64,000 bases of DNA from Diorhabda sublineata (GCF_026230105.1 NC_079485.1:22673572-22737571), one strand, 5' to 3'. Shown: positions 1 through 12,574, numbered from the stretch's first letter. The notes: a model not told the origin generated them from the sequence alone. Numbers and translations are program-made.

Positions 1-1380
1 TATTTATTAAGCAAGAAAATAATCAATTAAACTTGGTTTTTATAATCCAACTACCATACTCGACAACTCGTATCTGTTTACAAACCGCTATAAATAATTA
101 TATTAATGGAACTTCAAGTGTCTAAGGAACACTCTATCTACCTCCTAAACCATAAATTTTATCAAGTTAAACAAAGAGTACCTTTTTGTTAAAAAAATGA
201 ACTTACGTAATCATACATTAAAAATTTATAATGTTCGAATGTATAATTTAGAAAATATACTTACGAGGATGTATTGATATCTAGTTAGCCCAGACCAGTT
301 CCATGCATAAACAAAATAATGCGTTACCATAGCAACGAACAATAACATATTAGAAGTGTCAGTGTGAAGTTTGACGTCAAAAAAGTAAACTAGAGCAAAA
401 GAGGTAAAGATATGTTTAATACCCTTGGTGATCAATGTCCTTCTTATGCGACCGTGTAAAAATTGGACTGCAAGCTTCAAAAGAGGTAAATTTTTCATTG
501 GATGGTGACCGATTGGAAAGACCAGTTTCTGTGTCAGTCCCCAAAAATATCGATGCAGTTCATGACATGATTTTATCAGACCGTCGAATTGGGCTAAAAC
601 GGATATTCGAAGCACCGAATATTTCATACGAACGCCTTCATCATATAGTTCACGTCAATTTGGGCACGAAAAAAAATTGCTGCAAAATGGATCCCCAAAC
701 GTTTGAATGTTCGATCTGTGTTCGATTTGAAAACGATGTAGACTTATTAAACATAATTGTTACTGTGGATGAGACTTGGGTACATTTCTACGATCCAGAA
801 ACAAAGCAAAAATCGATGGAATGGTGTCACTCTGGTTCTCCAAGACCTAAGAAGTTTCGTGTCCAAAAATCTGCTGGAAAAATTCTTGCTTCAGTTTTTT
901 GTGATTGCCATGGAGTAATCATAATTGTTTTTTTGGATGAGGGTAGATCAATAACTGGAGATTACTATTCGACATTACTGACCACTCTAGGGAAAAAAAT
1001 TTAAGAGAAAAGACGCGGAAAGCTATCCAAAGGTGTTTTGTTTTTGCAAGGCAACGCCCCTGCACACTCATGTTGCCATGCAAAAAATTACTAGAACACC
1101 CCCCTTATTCACCAGATTCGGCTCCTTTCCTCAACTGAAAAAGTAAATTTTCTTCCAACGAGGAGGCAATAAAAGCTGTTGAGGTCTGGTTTGCATAGCA
1201 AGAAGAAACATTTTTTTTTAAAGCTCTAGAGACGTTGCAGGTTCGCTGTAATAAATGTATCCAATTAAGAGGAGAATATGTTGAGTAATAAAATATTTTG
1301 ACATTGAAATTTTGTTAAGTTCTATAGTAGGCTGAGAATTATAAATATAAGTTCTGATTTCGCAATTTTAAGGCCTATAA
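1..1380 (+). mobile_element. Arm of Tc1/mariner-like element, interrupted by a mariner
   Basis: Positions 1-263 and 1342-1380 join to match the arm also seen at 18867-19434 (reverse complement) and at 11250-11810. Shared landmarks are CTAAACCATAAATTTT followed by GTTAAACAA (around 150) and TAAGTTCTGATTTCGCAA (around 1349). The mariner at 264-1341 sits at a TA in this arm. The arm stops near 1380, before the TIR seen in other copies. Confidence 0.7.
264..1341 (+). mobile_element. Mariner element, defective transposase, 3' TIR truncated
   Basis: The 5' TIR CGAGGATGTATTG follows TA. The frame 435-1004 encodes mariner transposase: the HTH end (RPVSVSVPKNIDAVHDMILS), YERLHHIVHVNL, VTVDETWVHFYDPETKQ with the first catalytic Asp, and GSPRPKKFRVQKSAGK. 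The frame then breaks. The second catalytic position in FLQ-x-NAPAH reads Gly (GGC, 1050-1052) instead of Asp; HPPYSPD with the third Asp follows in another frame. The last ~17 bp of the 3' TIR are gone, but a TA follows directly. It is a dead copy of the same family as 19437-20071 and 28959-30012. Confidence 0.9.
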
Positions 1381-1574
1381 GTATAATCTATTTTTTATTA
1401 AATATCCACTTTATTTTCACATAAATCTTTTATCATTCCATCATGTCTGCCACTACCCAAAATTACCCCTCTTCTCTTTGGTGTGTTTGCCAATGCTCCT
1501 CGATTAAGAGTGAAGGAAATAAATACTAGTAATAAAAATATATAATATTCAAGAAGAAGGCTAGATTGTTCTCA

Positions 1575-2050
1575 GTGTATCAATCAGCTAACCTAATATT
1601 TGGTTAGTTTTTAATCGAAAAGTATTAGAATTTTTCTTACAACCGATAAAACTGTCATCCAACAATTGAAATTTGCTCGAGTTCTTGCATCTAACAATCA
1701 CCTGATATTCATCTGTACATGCTTGTGGTTAAGCCGTATTTACTTCATTTTCCAATACAATTCATGAGATTGTTTATCTTAGGTGTGAGATTTATGTAAC
1801 CGATTTCATATCGTTATGCTTTTAACGAATGTAAGAAACTATTGAACCTTGAAACGTTCAATACTGACTTCTATAATTATTAACATTATTGTGATAAAAA
1901 TGTTTGACTTTGATAATTTTGAGAAAACAAATTACAAACGCGGCAGTGAGATTCTTAATTTATTTAAAATTAAGTGTACGATTTCCATGGTATAATTTAA
2001 TTGGAAAATCTCGATATAGGTTGAATTTATAAGTATATTCAAAATCCAAT
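1575..2050 (+). repeat. Left copy of a large inverted repeat pair
   Basis: Its reverse complement lies at about 9545-10075. Positions 1600-1820 match 10041-9821 with no difference. Outside that core the two copies are only about 75-80% alike with indels. I recognise no protein or RNA in it. Confidence 0.85.
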
Positions 2051-2205
2051 TTAATTTAGACAGTCAAATTTTGATTTCGAATGATTACAAGCACACGTAC
2101 CAAACAAAACATCCCAAAATTTCGTACCAAAGGTCAAGAGAACATTTAAATTATTATACTATCCTTATTAAATAAAAAACTACGTCGTAACTGTTATAAT
2201 TAATA

Positions 2206-2941
2206 TGAGGGTTGCCTGTTTACCACCTCAATCTGATGATGACAGCATTTATAAATGTAAATTGGAGTATATATTTGCGTATGCATTGATAGGTCCTCAC
2301 TAAAATTTCAGCAATTTTGGATGCTTATTTTCTGTTTGACAATCGTATAAGTGAGTCGTTGTGAAGATTTTTCTGAAAATACAACAAATTATGTGGCCGT
2401 ATCAGTTTGACAGATAACGAGCGTTCGGGACGGTCAAAAACTGTTACAACTAACGATATCTTTGATAAGTTCATATACTGGATACCGCGTTTGCTTATTT
2501 TGGACTAGTAGCGCATTTCTCAGGCCTTATAACATGGTTTTAGCAATATAAGTCGAATTTATAACTGTGGGGAAACTTGGATCTACAACTAAACTCCTAC
2601 AAAGAAAAATAGTCAAGACAGTGGATTGCAAATGGCGAACCTTCTCACACTTCGGTGATCTTCATAGTTAAAATTCACGAATTGATTTTCGAACTGGTTG
2701 ACTACACTCCATATTCACCAGATCTGTCCCCCCAACATTTTTTTCCTGTTCCCTAGCCTCACAGTTCCACTTGAAGGTGAGATATTTTCATCAGACGAGA
2801 ACGTTATTGCATACGTAAACTCCGTTAAGAAGAGCTTCGTTGGCAAAAGCTTTTGGACTTTGTAGGTTACTATGTTGAAAAATAAAAGTGCTTATTTATA
2901 TTATTTCTTTGTTAGGTCGGGAACTTTTCAAACAACCATCG
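2206..2941 (+). mobile_element. Irritans-type mariner relic
   Basis: TA flanks both ends. The 5' end reads TGAGGGTTGCC and the 3' end AACTTTTCAAACAACCATCG, matching the better-preserved copy at 49633-50630. The 3' half still reads LVDYTPYSPDLSP and GYYVEK in broken frames. At 736 bp it is internally deleted. Confidence 0.8.
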
Positions 2942-4075
2942 TATGTGATAAATAAGAATGAAACTCTTAATATTAATCTCAAAATCAAATTAAAATGAAT
3001 TTAATAGATGTAAACTAATGTGTTAATAAGAAAAAGAACCAAAATTTCTCAATTATTGGGTTGTTGCCAAACTTTCTCTACTTCAGAAGTGCTCCATAAG
3101 CATAGACTCTTATCGCGTCAACTTCATATTTAGTGTAGTTTGAGTTAAGTGCGGCTTGAGTGACATCTATGAACACCTTCAGAACACGAATTTTTAGTGG
3201 TAAACAACAACTGAGACATACAGAAAAAACGTTTGACAGAACGTTTTCTATAATCTTATCATATATATTTACATTTTATAAGCTACGCTTCAGCATGTAC
3301 AGGAAGTCATTTATCTTTATTATATTGTTTTAAGAACAATTTTGTAAATGGTTTCATATTTTTATTATTGAAGAAAGTATTGATATATGTAATACAAATA
3401 GTATAAATAATGTTCTAAGATTGCCAGTTCTTCCGTCAGCTTCCTATACAATTTTATGTTTTTGGTATATTAATGAACATGAAATAATTTCGATGTCGGT
3501 TACTTAACTCAAACCTCTCAATTTTAAGAAATGAATGTCTGTTAGTTAAAATTGATTTGTTTGGGACCCAGACGCTGACTTGCACTAACTTTCTACGTTT
3601 TACTAATGCGCTGTATTCGTCGACTAGTTTCAATTCCACCGTCTTGTAAGGCGATAAGAAAATCAAGATATTTATAAATGAAACCACAGAAGCTGTGGAT
3701 TAACTAAAATTCATTTTCAAACTAATTTCATAAATACCAACGAAACCTCAATTCAATTTGAAAACATGAAACTGTTATTTTTCACAAAATTTTTTGCATA
3801 TGATAGAACAATGTAATATAATCCTACAGAAACTTTTTCTTCCTTGGTTATGTATTCACAAAATTTTCTATTGATCTTTTCGTGTTCCTGTTAAAATTTC
3901 ACGTTGAATAGAAATTATAGCTAAATTATTTAGTCTTCGCTGGTGTAGTTAGATAGTTTTTTTTATAAATATCATTTTTGAAAATGACCTATCCACCAGC
4001 AATGTGTCTAATATTCCTTTAACTACTGATGTGTTTTGGGATGTTGAAATAACATCATACATCGCAATTTATTAA
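2942..4075. other. No recognised feature
   Basis: I see no element or gene here; the minus frame at 3454-3687 has no recognisable motif. Confidence 0.4.
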
Positions 4076-4275
4076 ATGTTGATATTGACCCCTTTGACTG
4101 CCACTACAACACTCACTATTACACAATTACACTGTCCGAAGGTAAGAGGTTTAAATTCGGTTTCTGACGATAACCTGGTTACCGAAACGTGCGTTATACA
4201 GAATTTTATAATTGTGCGTATAGGTGCAGAGGTAGTAAGTAGTTTGGAATATAATTTCGTAGCTGCTTGGTTTAA
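4076..4275. repeat. Degenerate copy of hairpin repeat family
   Basis: It shares the order CACTACAACACTCACTATTAC, TCTGACGATAACCTGGTTAC, CGAAACGTG with the clear hairpin at 16338-16504 and with 22425-22550. The arms here have decayed. The single frame through it is not a gene. Confidence 0.5.
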
Positions 4276-5329
4276 ATTTATAATAAAAACACACTTATTC
4301 TTCCGGCTTTTTGAATTGGATTTATTAATTATACGAAACGATAGAAGCTAAAGTAAACCTAACCTAATCAGAAAATGTATCCGTTTCTTGTTCTGCTCAA
4401 CAATATGAAGAGACAGTTCCCAATTCGAATGTAAATAAAAGTTTAATAAAGAAAAGCAAGAACAACAATTATATTTGATTTTTTCTTTGTATATCTTTCC
4501 TCTCTTCAGCCAAATCATCATCTCCTGAAAGTAGTAGTAGAAAGTAATCCCCTTCAAAGAATAAACCGAACTAATCCAATTATTGGTAAAACCGGAAGTA
4601 CTATTTTCCGAAATCTGGTACCCCGATAAATGGATATCATGTACTCCAAAATGCTAAACTTGTTTTTGTTATTATCCTAAACCGGACAGAAAAGTGGTGT
4701 GTTCAGGGAGGTAGCGGGAAAAAGATATGATAACACATTGTTTGAAAGTAATGATAGACACTACATAATATTTTAAAAAACACCGGGTCAGGGCCCTTGA
4801 CGGTTCGTATGCATAGACGATTATACGTCCGGAAACTTTTCCAGTTTAGTATCCCGTGTGCTCTCATTTTGGAAAGACGTAAAAGGTGTTATTTGTATTA
4901 ACACATCGCCACAAAATGAAGAAATTTAGATCTGTTTAGTTTTATTCAATAGTTGCTCAACGCTATATTCTTGGTGACTATTGAGAGAAGATTAGTCCAA
5001 ATTTTCCAATTATATCGCTTGTCTGTTGCTACTTATTTAAAAAAAAAAGAATTTTTGTTTTCAAGGAGCGAATCGAAAATCCCCAATGGTTGATATTAGT
5101 CCTAATAGATGTTTCATTTTGTTGTATGCAATAGAAGGAGTAGCAGTAATTGTAAATAGCAAAGATCCAAGAGGTTTTCGCTCTCGGACCGGGCGTCTCT
5201 TTCTTTTCACATACAATATTTTTTATAGAGGTTTGGGTAAAAAATATTGTTACTTATCTTCAGTGGTTCGCATTCCGGACTCGGAATATTTTTCATAACG
5301 ATTAAAAAACCTCCTCTATCTCTGGCCCC

Positions 5330-5870
5330 TGTTAAAACTACCGTTAGGTGTTACTATCTAGTCTATCTAGCTACGGGGCTCTTTCGTCAATCGCTTCCTC
5401 TCTTAAGATTTTGATCCTTCCTCTTTTTGTTCTCTTCAGAGTGAATTTTCTTTAATACATGAGCGGCGAATGTGCTCGTGGCTGTCCAGACAGTCTCCGT
5501 TGACAGCATAGCTTCCAACATATTTCCGATTAAAGCTTCTCAGATGTGTCGAAGCATGCTGAAATGCGGGTATACTAAGAATACGTGCTCCGCATTTTCG
5601 TTGTTTCCCGGATATGTTGTTACTCCTGGGATTGTCATGTTTGAACTTGTGAAGGTATCCTCTAGAGCATTCGTGCCCAAAGAGCATCTGGGTCAACTAC
5701 TAATTTACCTCTTCGTAGGAGTGGCTGAGTCAGGTGCCCACCCGCGGAATAAGACCATCTTCCTTTAGTCGATATATCCCATAACATTTGCCAATGACCT
5801 ATTCTCTTTCTCCGCTCATCTCTCCTCACTTCTTACTGCTCAGTGCGGTAGATTTTCTCTTCTGGTGAAT
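5330..5870 (-). mobile_element. I/R1-type non-LTR retrotransposon 3' fragment
   Basis: The minus strand reads a C-terminal zinc-knuckle region: MLFGHECSRGYLHKFKHDN, then broken frames with NAEHVF-like Cys/His residues, ending in a Lys/Glu/Arg-rich tail (REQKEEG). This resembles the end of ORF2 in I/R1 elements. Frames shift near 5430-5480 and 5700. It is a 5'-truncated dead copy. Confidence 0.6.
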
Positions 5871-6472
5871 ACATACTGCGTCCTCGGACATTGTGCATGC
5901 GATATGAAAAAACCAATTTGCTTCATACCTTATCACGATTTATGCAGAAAATACCCGGAACTTCAAAGGTTCGGACCGGGTGTTTTGCTTATAGTAGCGA
6001 CAGTAAATTGATTTACTGGAAAATGCATTTCCTCAAATAGATACTGTCATTGTCAGTTTACCTTATGAATTAATTTATTTTTGTATTCAAGTTTTTAAAA
6101 TGTTCAATGGAACTGTTTAGGACTTATTTTAGGGCGAATCACGATTGTAAAAGAAAAACTCGTTTTTATGTTGACAACCTGAGCCATACTTGTAGCCTTT
6201 TGTAAGATTTTCTCAAAGTTTTTATAGGCACGACGTTCCTTGGATTAAATGATCAATGTTTATAACAAACTTACTTGAATTTGAATGTTTATTGTGGGTT
6301 TTTCCAATCATTTTATTTAAAACATTCCATTAAAATCTGGCCCCACACTATTATGGAGCTTATAAGTATCTATTAAGTTTAAATGCTCAGCTTAAGCCAA
6401 TGGGTTTTTGGAGATGTATCATCCCATTCCGATGAATTTCCAATAAAGCATCAAGCACTTCCATGCAAAAAT

Positions 6473-6479
<7 letters not shown>

Positions 6480-6545
<66 letters not shown>
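6480..6545. repeat. (TA)n microsatellite
   Basis: Uninterrupted AT dinucleotide run of about 65 bp. The Tyr-Ile open frame over it is an artefact. Confidence 0.98.
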
Positions 6546-6549
<4 letters not shown>

Positions 6550-7128
6550 CAAATTTTTGTGCATTCAGACCGAAATTGTAATATTTTGTCGTTACTTTAA
6601 ATGCCGCACCATTGATGATCGGTGATCTGTTAAACTCTGGGACAATCCGCTTTTTCTTTATCATAGATTTTATCCTAAATATTCTTTTGTGTATCTACCT
6701 ATTTTAGCAATTGAACCTGACTAATAAAACGTACGCCTGGAAATTACGTCATTTCATCCTTATCTGGTATCAATATAATTGTGTGATTCAACGTAACACT
6801 TATTGAACAAATATTATTTGTTAACGTTTATCTCATTTGTTTCTACATTTACAATCACTGTAATCTGGTTATCTTTTAAAATTACAATGCCTTCAATGGA
6901 ACCTAAAAGTATCATAAAAATTCCAAACAGAAAAAATTGTCATGTTTGAAACTTTCATTATCAAATTACGATATTATTTTAGCATATAATATTTACTTGC
7001 TTAAATCTGTTATTCATACATTGATTTCCTTCCCAAATAAAAATAGGATCCTTCTAATGTTTACCACACTTTATTTAAGTTATTTTAATCAACCTATTGA
7101 CTTTATGAACTAATATAAATTTTTATTT

Positions 7129-7131
<3 letters not shown>

Positions 7132-7194
<63 letters not shown>
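7132..7194. repeat. (TA)n microsatellite
   Basis: AT dinucleotide run of about 60 bp replacing the expected 5' end of the mariner relic that follows. Confidence 0.98.
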
Positions 7195-8137
7195 GCATAC
7201 ACACATGAGAGAGGAGTTAGATAAAGTGCGATAACCAGCAATTTCATCGAAAACGTTGACCAAATGGTAATGGACGACCGTCGGATTGAGTTAGAGAGAT
7301 AAAAAAGGCTATCGGCATATTCAAAGATCGCATTTTCCATATATTGATAGAAGAATTAGATATGCGTAAGCAATCCGCGATCTAGGTGCCGCGTTTACTC
7401 ATTTTTGACCAAAAGCGCATTCGAATGAACATTTTCGATTCCTTATTGGTACGGTTTAAGCAAAATAAGTCGTATTTTTTGCATCGAGTCATAACTGTAC
7501 ATTAAACCTGAATCCACTACTATATTCTTGAAATAAAATAATAGTGAAGATATTGGATTACTAAGGACGAACCTGCCTCGAAAAAAGCAATAGACGGTTT
7601 CATTGGCCGAAAAGTGATGGCGACCGTTTGTTAGGGTAGTGATAAGATTATGTTCATCGGCTGTCGACAAAAAGGCAAAACAACAGGAGAGTACCACGCA
7701 TCAGTGTTTTGATAAAGTAGGGGAAGGAATTGGGAAAAGCGACCATATTTGAAAAAATAAAAAGGTTTTTTCATCAAAACAATGCACATTTTCAAATTTC
7801 GTTTATCACCATATTTAAAATTCACGAATTGTAGTCGAATTGAATAACCACTCATAATATTCACAAGATCTGGTCCCCCAGCGATTTTTTCCTGTTTCTT
7901 AACCTAAAAATTTCATTTGCTGGAGAGAGATATTCATCAGATGAGGACGTATCTCATATTTAAACACTTATTTTGAGAAAAGAGGCAGCAACTATTATTT
8001 GGAAGTTTTGTTAAAGGTTACGGCAACAATGGACTAAGTGTATATAGACTTAATAGAACGATCTTGGAAAATAGAAATGATTATGAAAAAATTGACTTGT
8101 TTCTTTTTTAGTTCGGAAACTTTTCAGACAACGTTCG
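7195..8137 (+). mobile_element. Irritans-type mariner relic, 5' end lost
   Basis: The body matches the copies at 35085 and 49633: ATGGACGACCGTCGGATTGA, GTGATGGCGACCGTTTG, and AACTTTTCAGACAACGTTCG at the 3' end followed by TA. All frames carry stops. The 5' TIR is missing next to the TA microsatellite. Confidence 0.75.
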
Positions 8138-9119
8138 TAAACTCAGTTTCATATAACAAGTAGTTTATTGACCTTAATTTTTTGGTACTGTGATCTCAAG
8201 ACAAAAATTTATTTGACGTCTCCGTAGCTGAATACGCTACTGTTCATGTCTAGGCATTGACAATAAAGAAATGAGTCGATGTCTGCTTGTGAAAAATTAA
8301 CGTTAACACGACGGGCAATTTCGCCCTTGGGATAAACTAAAATCTCGATATGCGACAATTCTACCCCTGTCGAAATCAATAACATGGCGATAATTTCGAA
8401 CTCCTGGAATTTGGTATGATTAACATAAGTAGACAGACTCGCAATAACCGACAATATTCCCAATATTTTGATTTCATGAATACATTTCTTAAAAAATACG
8501 AGAAAAACTCTGTTTCTCTAAACATATTTGAGAAATATTTTGCTTTGAAATTTGTTGGAGGAAAGTATATTTTCATGTAGAAATATCGTTCTAGAAAATT
8601 ATTACGCTGAAATTCAAATAAGAGCAGGTTTCACAACTTTGATAAGAAGACGATGTGTTGTCTTCCAGTCGCTTAAAAATATACTATCCTCATCGATATC
8701 GTTTTGATATGGTGATGTATTTAGTCACGCTTTCCAATTACGCTCATCACAAGCTGAAATATATTGCAACACAGATTACCTACTTTTATGAAACGAACCA
8801 CAAAGTCTTTCAGTTTTAAAATATTGTATTGAGTAATATCGACGTGATTGGTTTCGGGAAGTCAGTCTACAGAACATTTGGGGTTCTAAATCTAACAAAG
8901 TTTGAACTGGATTAATTTATACCACTAAGGTACTGATGATTCGCCGCAGTTTTTGGAAGATTGGATAAATGACCATCTTAATGTGCATTGTCAAGTCTCC
9001 TTGATGTTGGCAATCACAATGTTTTCAGCCTAAACAATTATTGTTCGATGCTATGTATGTCTGTCCACTCTCGGATGTTTCTCAACTAGGATATTTGTTT
9101 TTTTCCTATGCACCAACGG
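8138..9119. other. No recognised feature
   Basis: I see no coding pattern, repeat or structure here. Two short minus-strand open frames near 8209-8576 have no family resemblance. Confidence 0.4.
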
Positions 9120-9310
9120 TCGTCTATTTTGCCCTTCAATAAAAGTCTCGGAGGACATGACATGGGTATGATAGTTTTCGGCGTATAACTACATTTCAAA
9201 TGATTCTATAAGGTTGTGATTGTGGAGGCCTTCAGCGTCCAAATTTCAGCTCCGTACAAGAGCACAGACCAAATATAACATTCAATCGATCTCTGTGTCT
9301 TAAGTTGTTT
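9120..9310 (-). mobile_element. RTE-type retrotransposon RT fragment
   Basis: On the minus strand the frame reads IECYIWSVLLYGAEIWTL then KASTITTL, the conserved end of the RT domain (LYG-ETWTL) of RTE/CR1-like elements. Nothing before or after it could be followed, so it is a short relic. Confidence 0.65.
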
Positions 9311-9544
9311 TAAAAAATTACGTTCGCGTCCACGCTGACGCATTCGTTGGTGTTACGCTCGACTTCACGTTTGCTAGGCGTTCAACAGTCATTCTTTATA
9401 GATGCGAGGGCATTTAAATATCTTTATTTTATTTTGTTTGCTCCAGTACTAATCTCTCTGACGTAATATGGTCAATGCAAGAGTTAATACGTCTGAATCC
9501 GGCTTAATGTTTACATATGCAGGGAATTCAAAAAAATTCTGGAG

Positions 9545-10075
9545 TGAGTTGATGTGAAAATATAAATAAAAATCTTGAATATACTTGTAAATTTAACTTG
9601 TATCGAGATTTCACAATTAAACTATACCGTGAAAGTCGTAGACTTGAATTTGAATTATTTGAATGAATGACTTGTAGTAATAAAGTTTTATTTGGGAGAG
9701 TTTTGTTTAACAAAATAAAGCTAATTATCAAAGTGAAACATTTTTATCACAATAATTTCAATAATTATGGAAGTCAGTTACGAATGTATCAAAGTTCAAT
9801 AATTTCTCACATTCGTAACGAGCATAACGATATGAAATCGGTTACATAAATCTCACACCTAAGATAAACAATCTCATGAATTGTATTGGAAAATGAAGTA
9901 AATACGGCTTAACCACAAGCATGTACAGATGAATATCAGGTGATTGTTAGATGCAAGAACTCGAGCAAATTTCAATTGTTGGATGACAGTTTTATCGGTT
10001 GTAAGAAAAATTCTAATACTTTTCGATTAAAAACTAACCAAATGTTAGGTTAGCTAATTGAGTGATACACTGTGG
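9545..10075 (-). repeat. Right copy of the large inverted repeat pair
   Basis: Partner of 1575-2050 in opposite orientation. The core 9821-10041 is identical to 1600-1820 base for base in my line-by-line comparison; the flanks are diverged. Confidence 0.85.
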
Positions 10076-10084
10076 AAAATCAAA

Positions 10085-10935
10085 CGTTCTTGAGTAACAG
10101 ATCCATAAACCATTCATTAACAATCCGTAACTATACAATCTAAAAATAGCAAAAATTAATTCAAAATCAAAAAGGTACTCTGCTCAACACGATAAAAATT
10201 ATGGTTTATGAGATGTGTAGATTTTTAGATCGTTGTAAATTGCCAAGAAAACCGTACGACATAAAGAGATGTTCTGAAGGAAATCATCATAAATTGTAAT
10301 TATTTATTGAAAATACTTATTAAAACGTATATAGCGTCATAATGGAAGTTTCTTGTAATTACCGGTGTTGGATATACCAAGCTTTTAAGATATCCCCAAA
10401 AAACTGAATCCATTATATTTAATTCAGGGGGGCGTGTTGGCTATGCAAAGGGACCTTTCCGACCAATCCACCTATTAGGAAAATGTTGATCAACATAATT
10501 TTCTACATAATTTGGGAAGTGGGGAATGGGAATGTTTAGGGGAATATCACAAAGCATGGGTGGGAAAGTATTTTGGAGAAATTCTAAGTATCCCTGCCCA
10601 TCCAGGTAGTAGCTTATTTGACAGTAGCCTACTAGATGAAAAATAATTATCAATCTTTTTAAAGTTTTTTTATTTATTCATTAGCTATCCAAGAAATGTT
10701 TGATTGTGTTTTCATACCTTCTGTAAGTATTTTAAATAAATAATTACAATTTATGATATTTTTTTTCAGAATGCCTCTTTATGGCGAACGGTTTCCTTGC
10801 CATCTACAACGATATACATACATATCTCCTAAACCATAAATTTTGTCGAGTTAAACAAGGAGTACTTTTTTGTTCAAAAAGCAATTTAAAAACTCATTTT
10901 TGCTATCTTTAAATTGTAAACTGATTTTGAATATT
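10085..10935 (-). mobile_element. Tc1/mariner-like element with long inverted arms, copy 1
   Basis: A left arm (10085-10340) and its inverted copy (about 10675-10930) flank a minus-strand transposase piece at 10345-10653. That piece reads YYLDGQGYLEFLQNTFPP, then DQHFPNRWIGRKGPFA, then FWGYLKS past a stop. This resembles the insect IS630/Tc1-mariner group with motif FPNRWIGRGG and SPDLTPLDF. The catalytic region is decayed and the outer ends are missing. Confidence 0.7.
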
Positions 10936-11810
10936 TATATATAAGATTTGAGATTCTAGCATCATGAAGAGCTCACAGTATTGTACATTGGAAACTGCTG
11001 ATACAGTCAATAGTTTTGAATAATTTGTTGCTATATTAGACAAAACACAAATAGTTGAGTTCTTGGCAGTTTTATGAAGGGATCAAGGAATTGTAGTGGG
11101 GACAGCCTCCATCGTGCATGAACCACATATATCTGCGAATGTTTAGAGGAATATCATATAAGATGGGTGGGAAATTATTTTGTAGGAATTCTAAGTATCG
11201 CGGACCATTCAGGTTATTATAAAAAAATATGAACCTACTAAATTATTAATCACTATTCGTGCCCACACATTAACGCAACATCGATGTTGATTGTAACCAA
11301 CCAAATTGTTCAACATTTCAATGTTTTCCTTATGTAAGTAACACGATGTTCGACAGTACGCAGTTCATTTAGAAATGTTTGATTGTGTTTTAATATCTCC
11401 TGTGAGTATTTTCATTGAATAATTACAATTTATGAAAATTTCCTTCTGAATGTCTATATGACATATGGTTTCCTTGGAATTTACAATGATCTAAAAATCT
11501 ACATATTCATTAAGAATTGTTATATTTAGATTGTACAGATTGCCCTTTTAAAAGTTACGTATTGTTAACCCCAGTACTTCAAATAGTATAAAAGCATTTA
11601 TTCCGTCAAACACCTACTGGATATACGTAATCATCCATCAAAAATTCATAATGTTCTATGTATTATTTAGAAAATGTACTTAAATACAAGTTCTGATTTT
11701 GCAAAAAGGTTTATAACTCAGAAACGAGGGTTTTTTTTTAACTCACAGCATTATTTTCACGTCATCTACTCACTCCCGAATTTTTTACATCACAACATCG
11801 CAACACCCTG
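10936..11810 (-). mobile_element. Tc1/mariner-like element, copy 2, with TIR end
   Basis: About 11040-11250 carries a second decayed piece of the same transposase (YLEFLQNNFPPILYDIPLN, minus strand). An arm of the same type as 10675-10935 extends to 11810, where CAACACCCTG meets TA. Read inward this is CAGGGTGTTGCGATG, a typical terminus for this group. Confidence 0.65.
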
Positions 11811-12109
11811 TATGTTATACTCATATATTGGTAGTCGGAATATGGAGAGTCACTTGACCATCACGGTGCAGATATATATGCGTCTTTTACTTATTATACG
11901 TTGTCTAGTGCGCATGATCGTGGGTAAACAAAATTCATTACAATTAGTAGATTTTAAGGTGCGAAAGAAGGTGGCCTACTCTTCTCCACGATTACAAACG
12001 CGACGCTTGCGCACGGCGTATCAAATAAAAAGAAAGAGATAGAAGTAGTCATTAGCTGTCTCACTTCATGGGCTACGCTTCCATATATGGCCACTAGCAA
12101 TATAGGATT

Positions 12110-12250
12110 ATTATATTTATTGTAGTTTAATAGTTCTATTATTCTTTCGAAAATAATTCTAGACATAATCTTACTCGCCATGTTCGGTAACGTGATGGGT
12201 CGCCAGTTTTCTCAATTAGATAAGTTCCCTTCTTTGGTAGTTTGATAATT
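12110..12250 (-). mobile_element. Non-LTR reverse transcriptase scrap
   Basis: The minus strand reads DEGTIIKLPKKG in one frame, ENWRPITL in another, and MASKIMSRIIFERI. These are the consecutive conserved blocks IPKKG, NWRPI-LL and K---RI of non-LTR RTs. It abuts the mariner HTH piece on the same strand. Confidence 0.65.
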
Positions 12251-12269
12251 GTTCCCTCGTCTGGTAAGG

Positions 12270-12574
12270 GACTACCAAGCAGTAAAATCATTACGGCCAT
12301 CTTTAAACTTTCGATACCATTCACGCACAATACCATCACTCATAAAGTTTTCCCCATACACATTATTCTCCGATAGATATATGCAGCCTTCAGCCTGTAG
12401 AAAACGAATCATAATTCGCAGTTCACACTTGACTGGAGCATGAATAATGGCGGACATGTTTACATGGCTATAGCACAACGCCGACTGACGCCTGAATGTC
12501 AACAATGGCGGAGTGTATCTTCGCAGTCGCCTACAGCGCATGTCCGCTTTCTTCTGTCCGTGTAGCGTCTGCAT
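12270..12574 (-). mobile_element. Mariner transposase N-terminal (HTH) fragment
   Basis: Minus-strand frame with KCELRIMIRFLQAEG, VYGENFMSDGIVREWYRKFK and DGRND, the HTH_48-type DNA-binding start of a mariner family distinct from the others here. No catalytic domain follows; it runs straight into the RT scrap. Confidence 0.75.

Noticed and set aside
4076..4351. 91 aa ORF
   Set aside because: It crosses a hairpin-family repeat; no coding signal beyond an open frame.
6473..6664. Open frame with Tyr-Ile repeat
   Set aside because: Translation of a TA microsatellite; same for 7128-7340.
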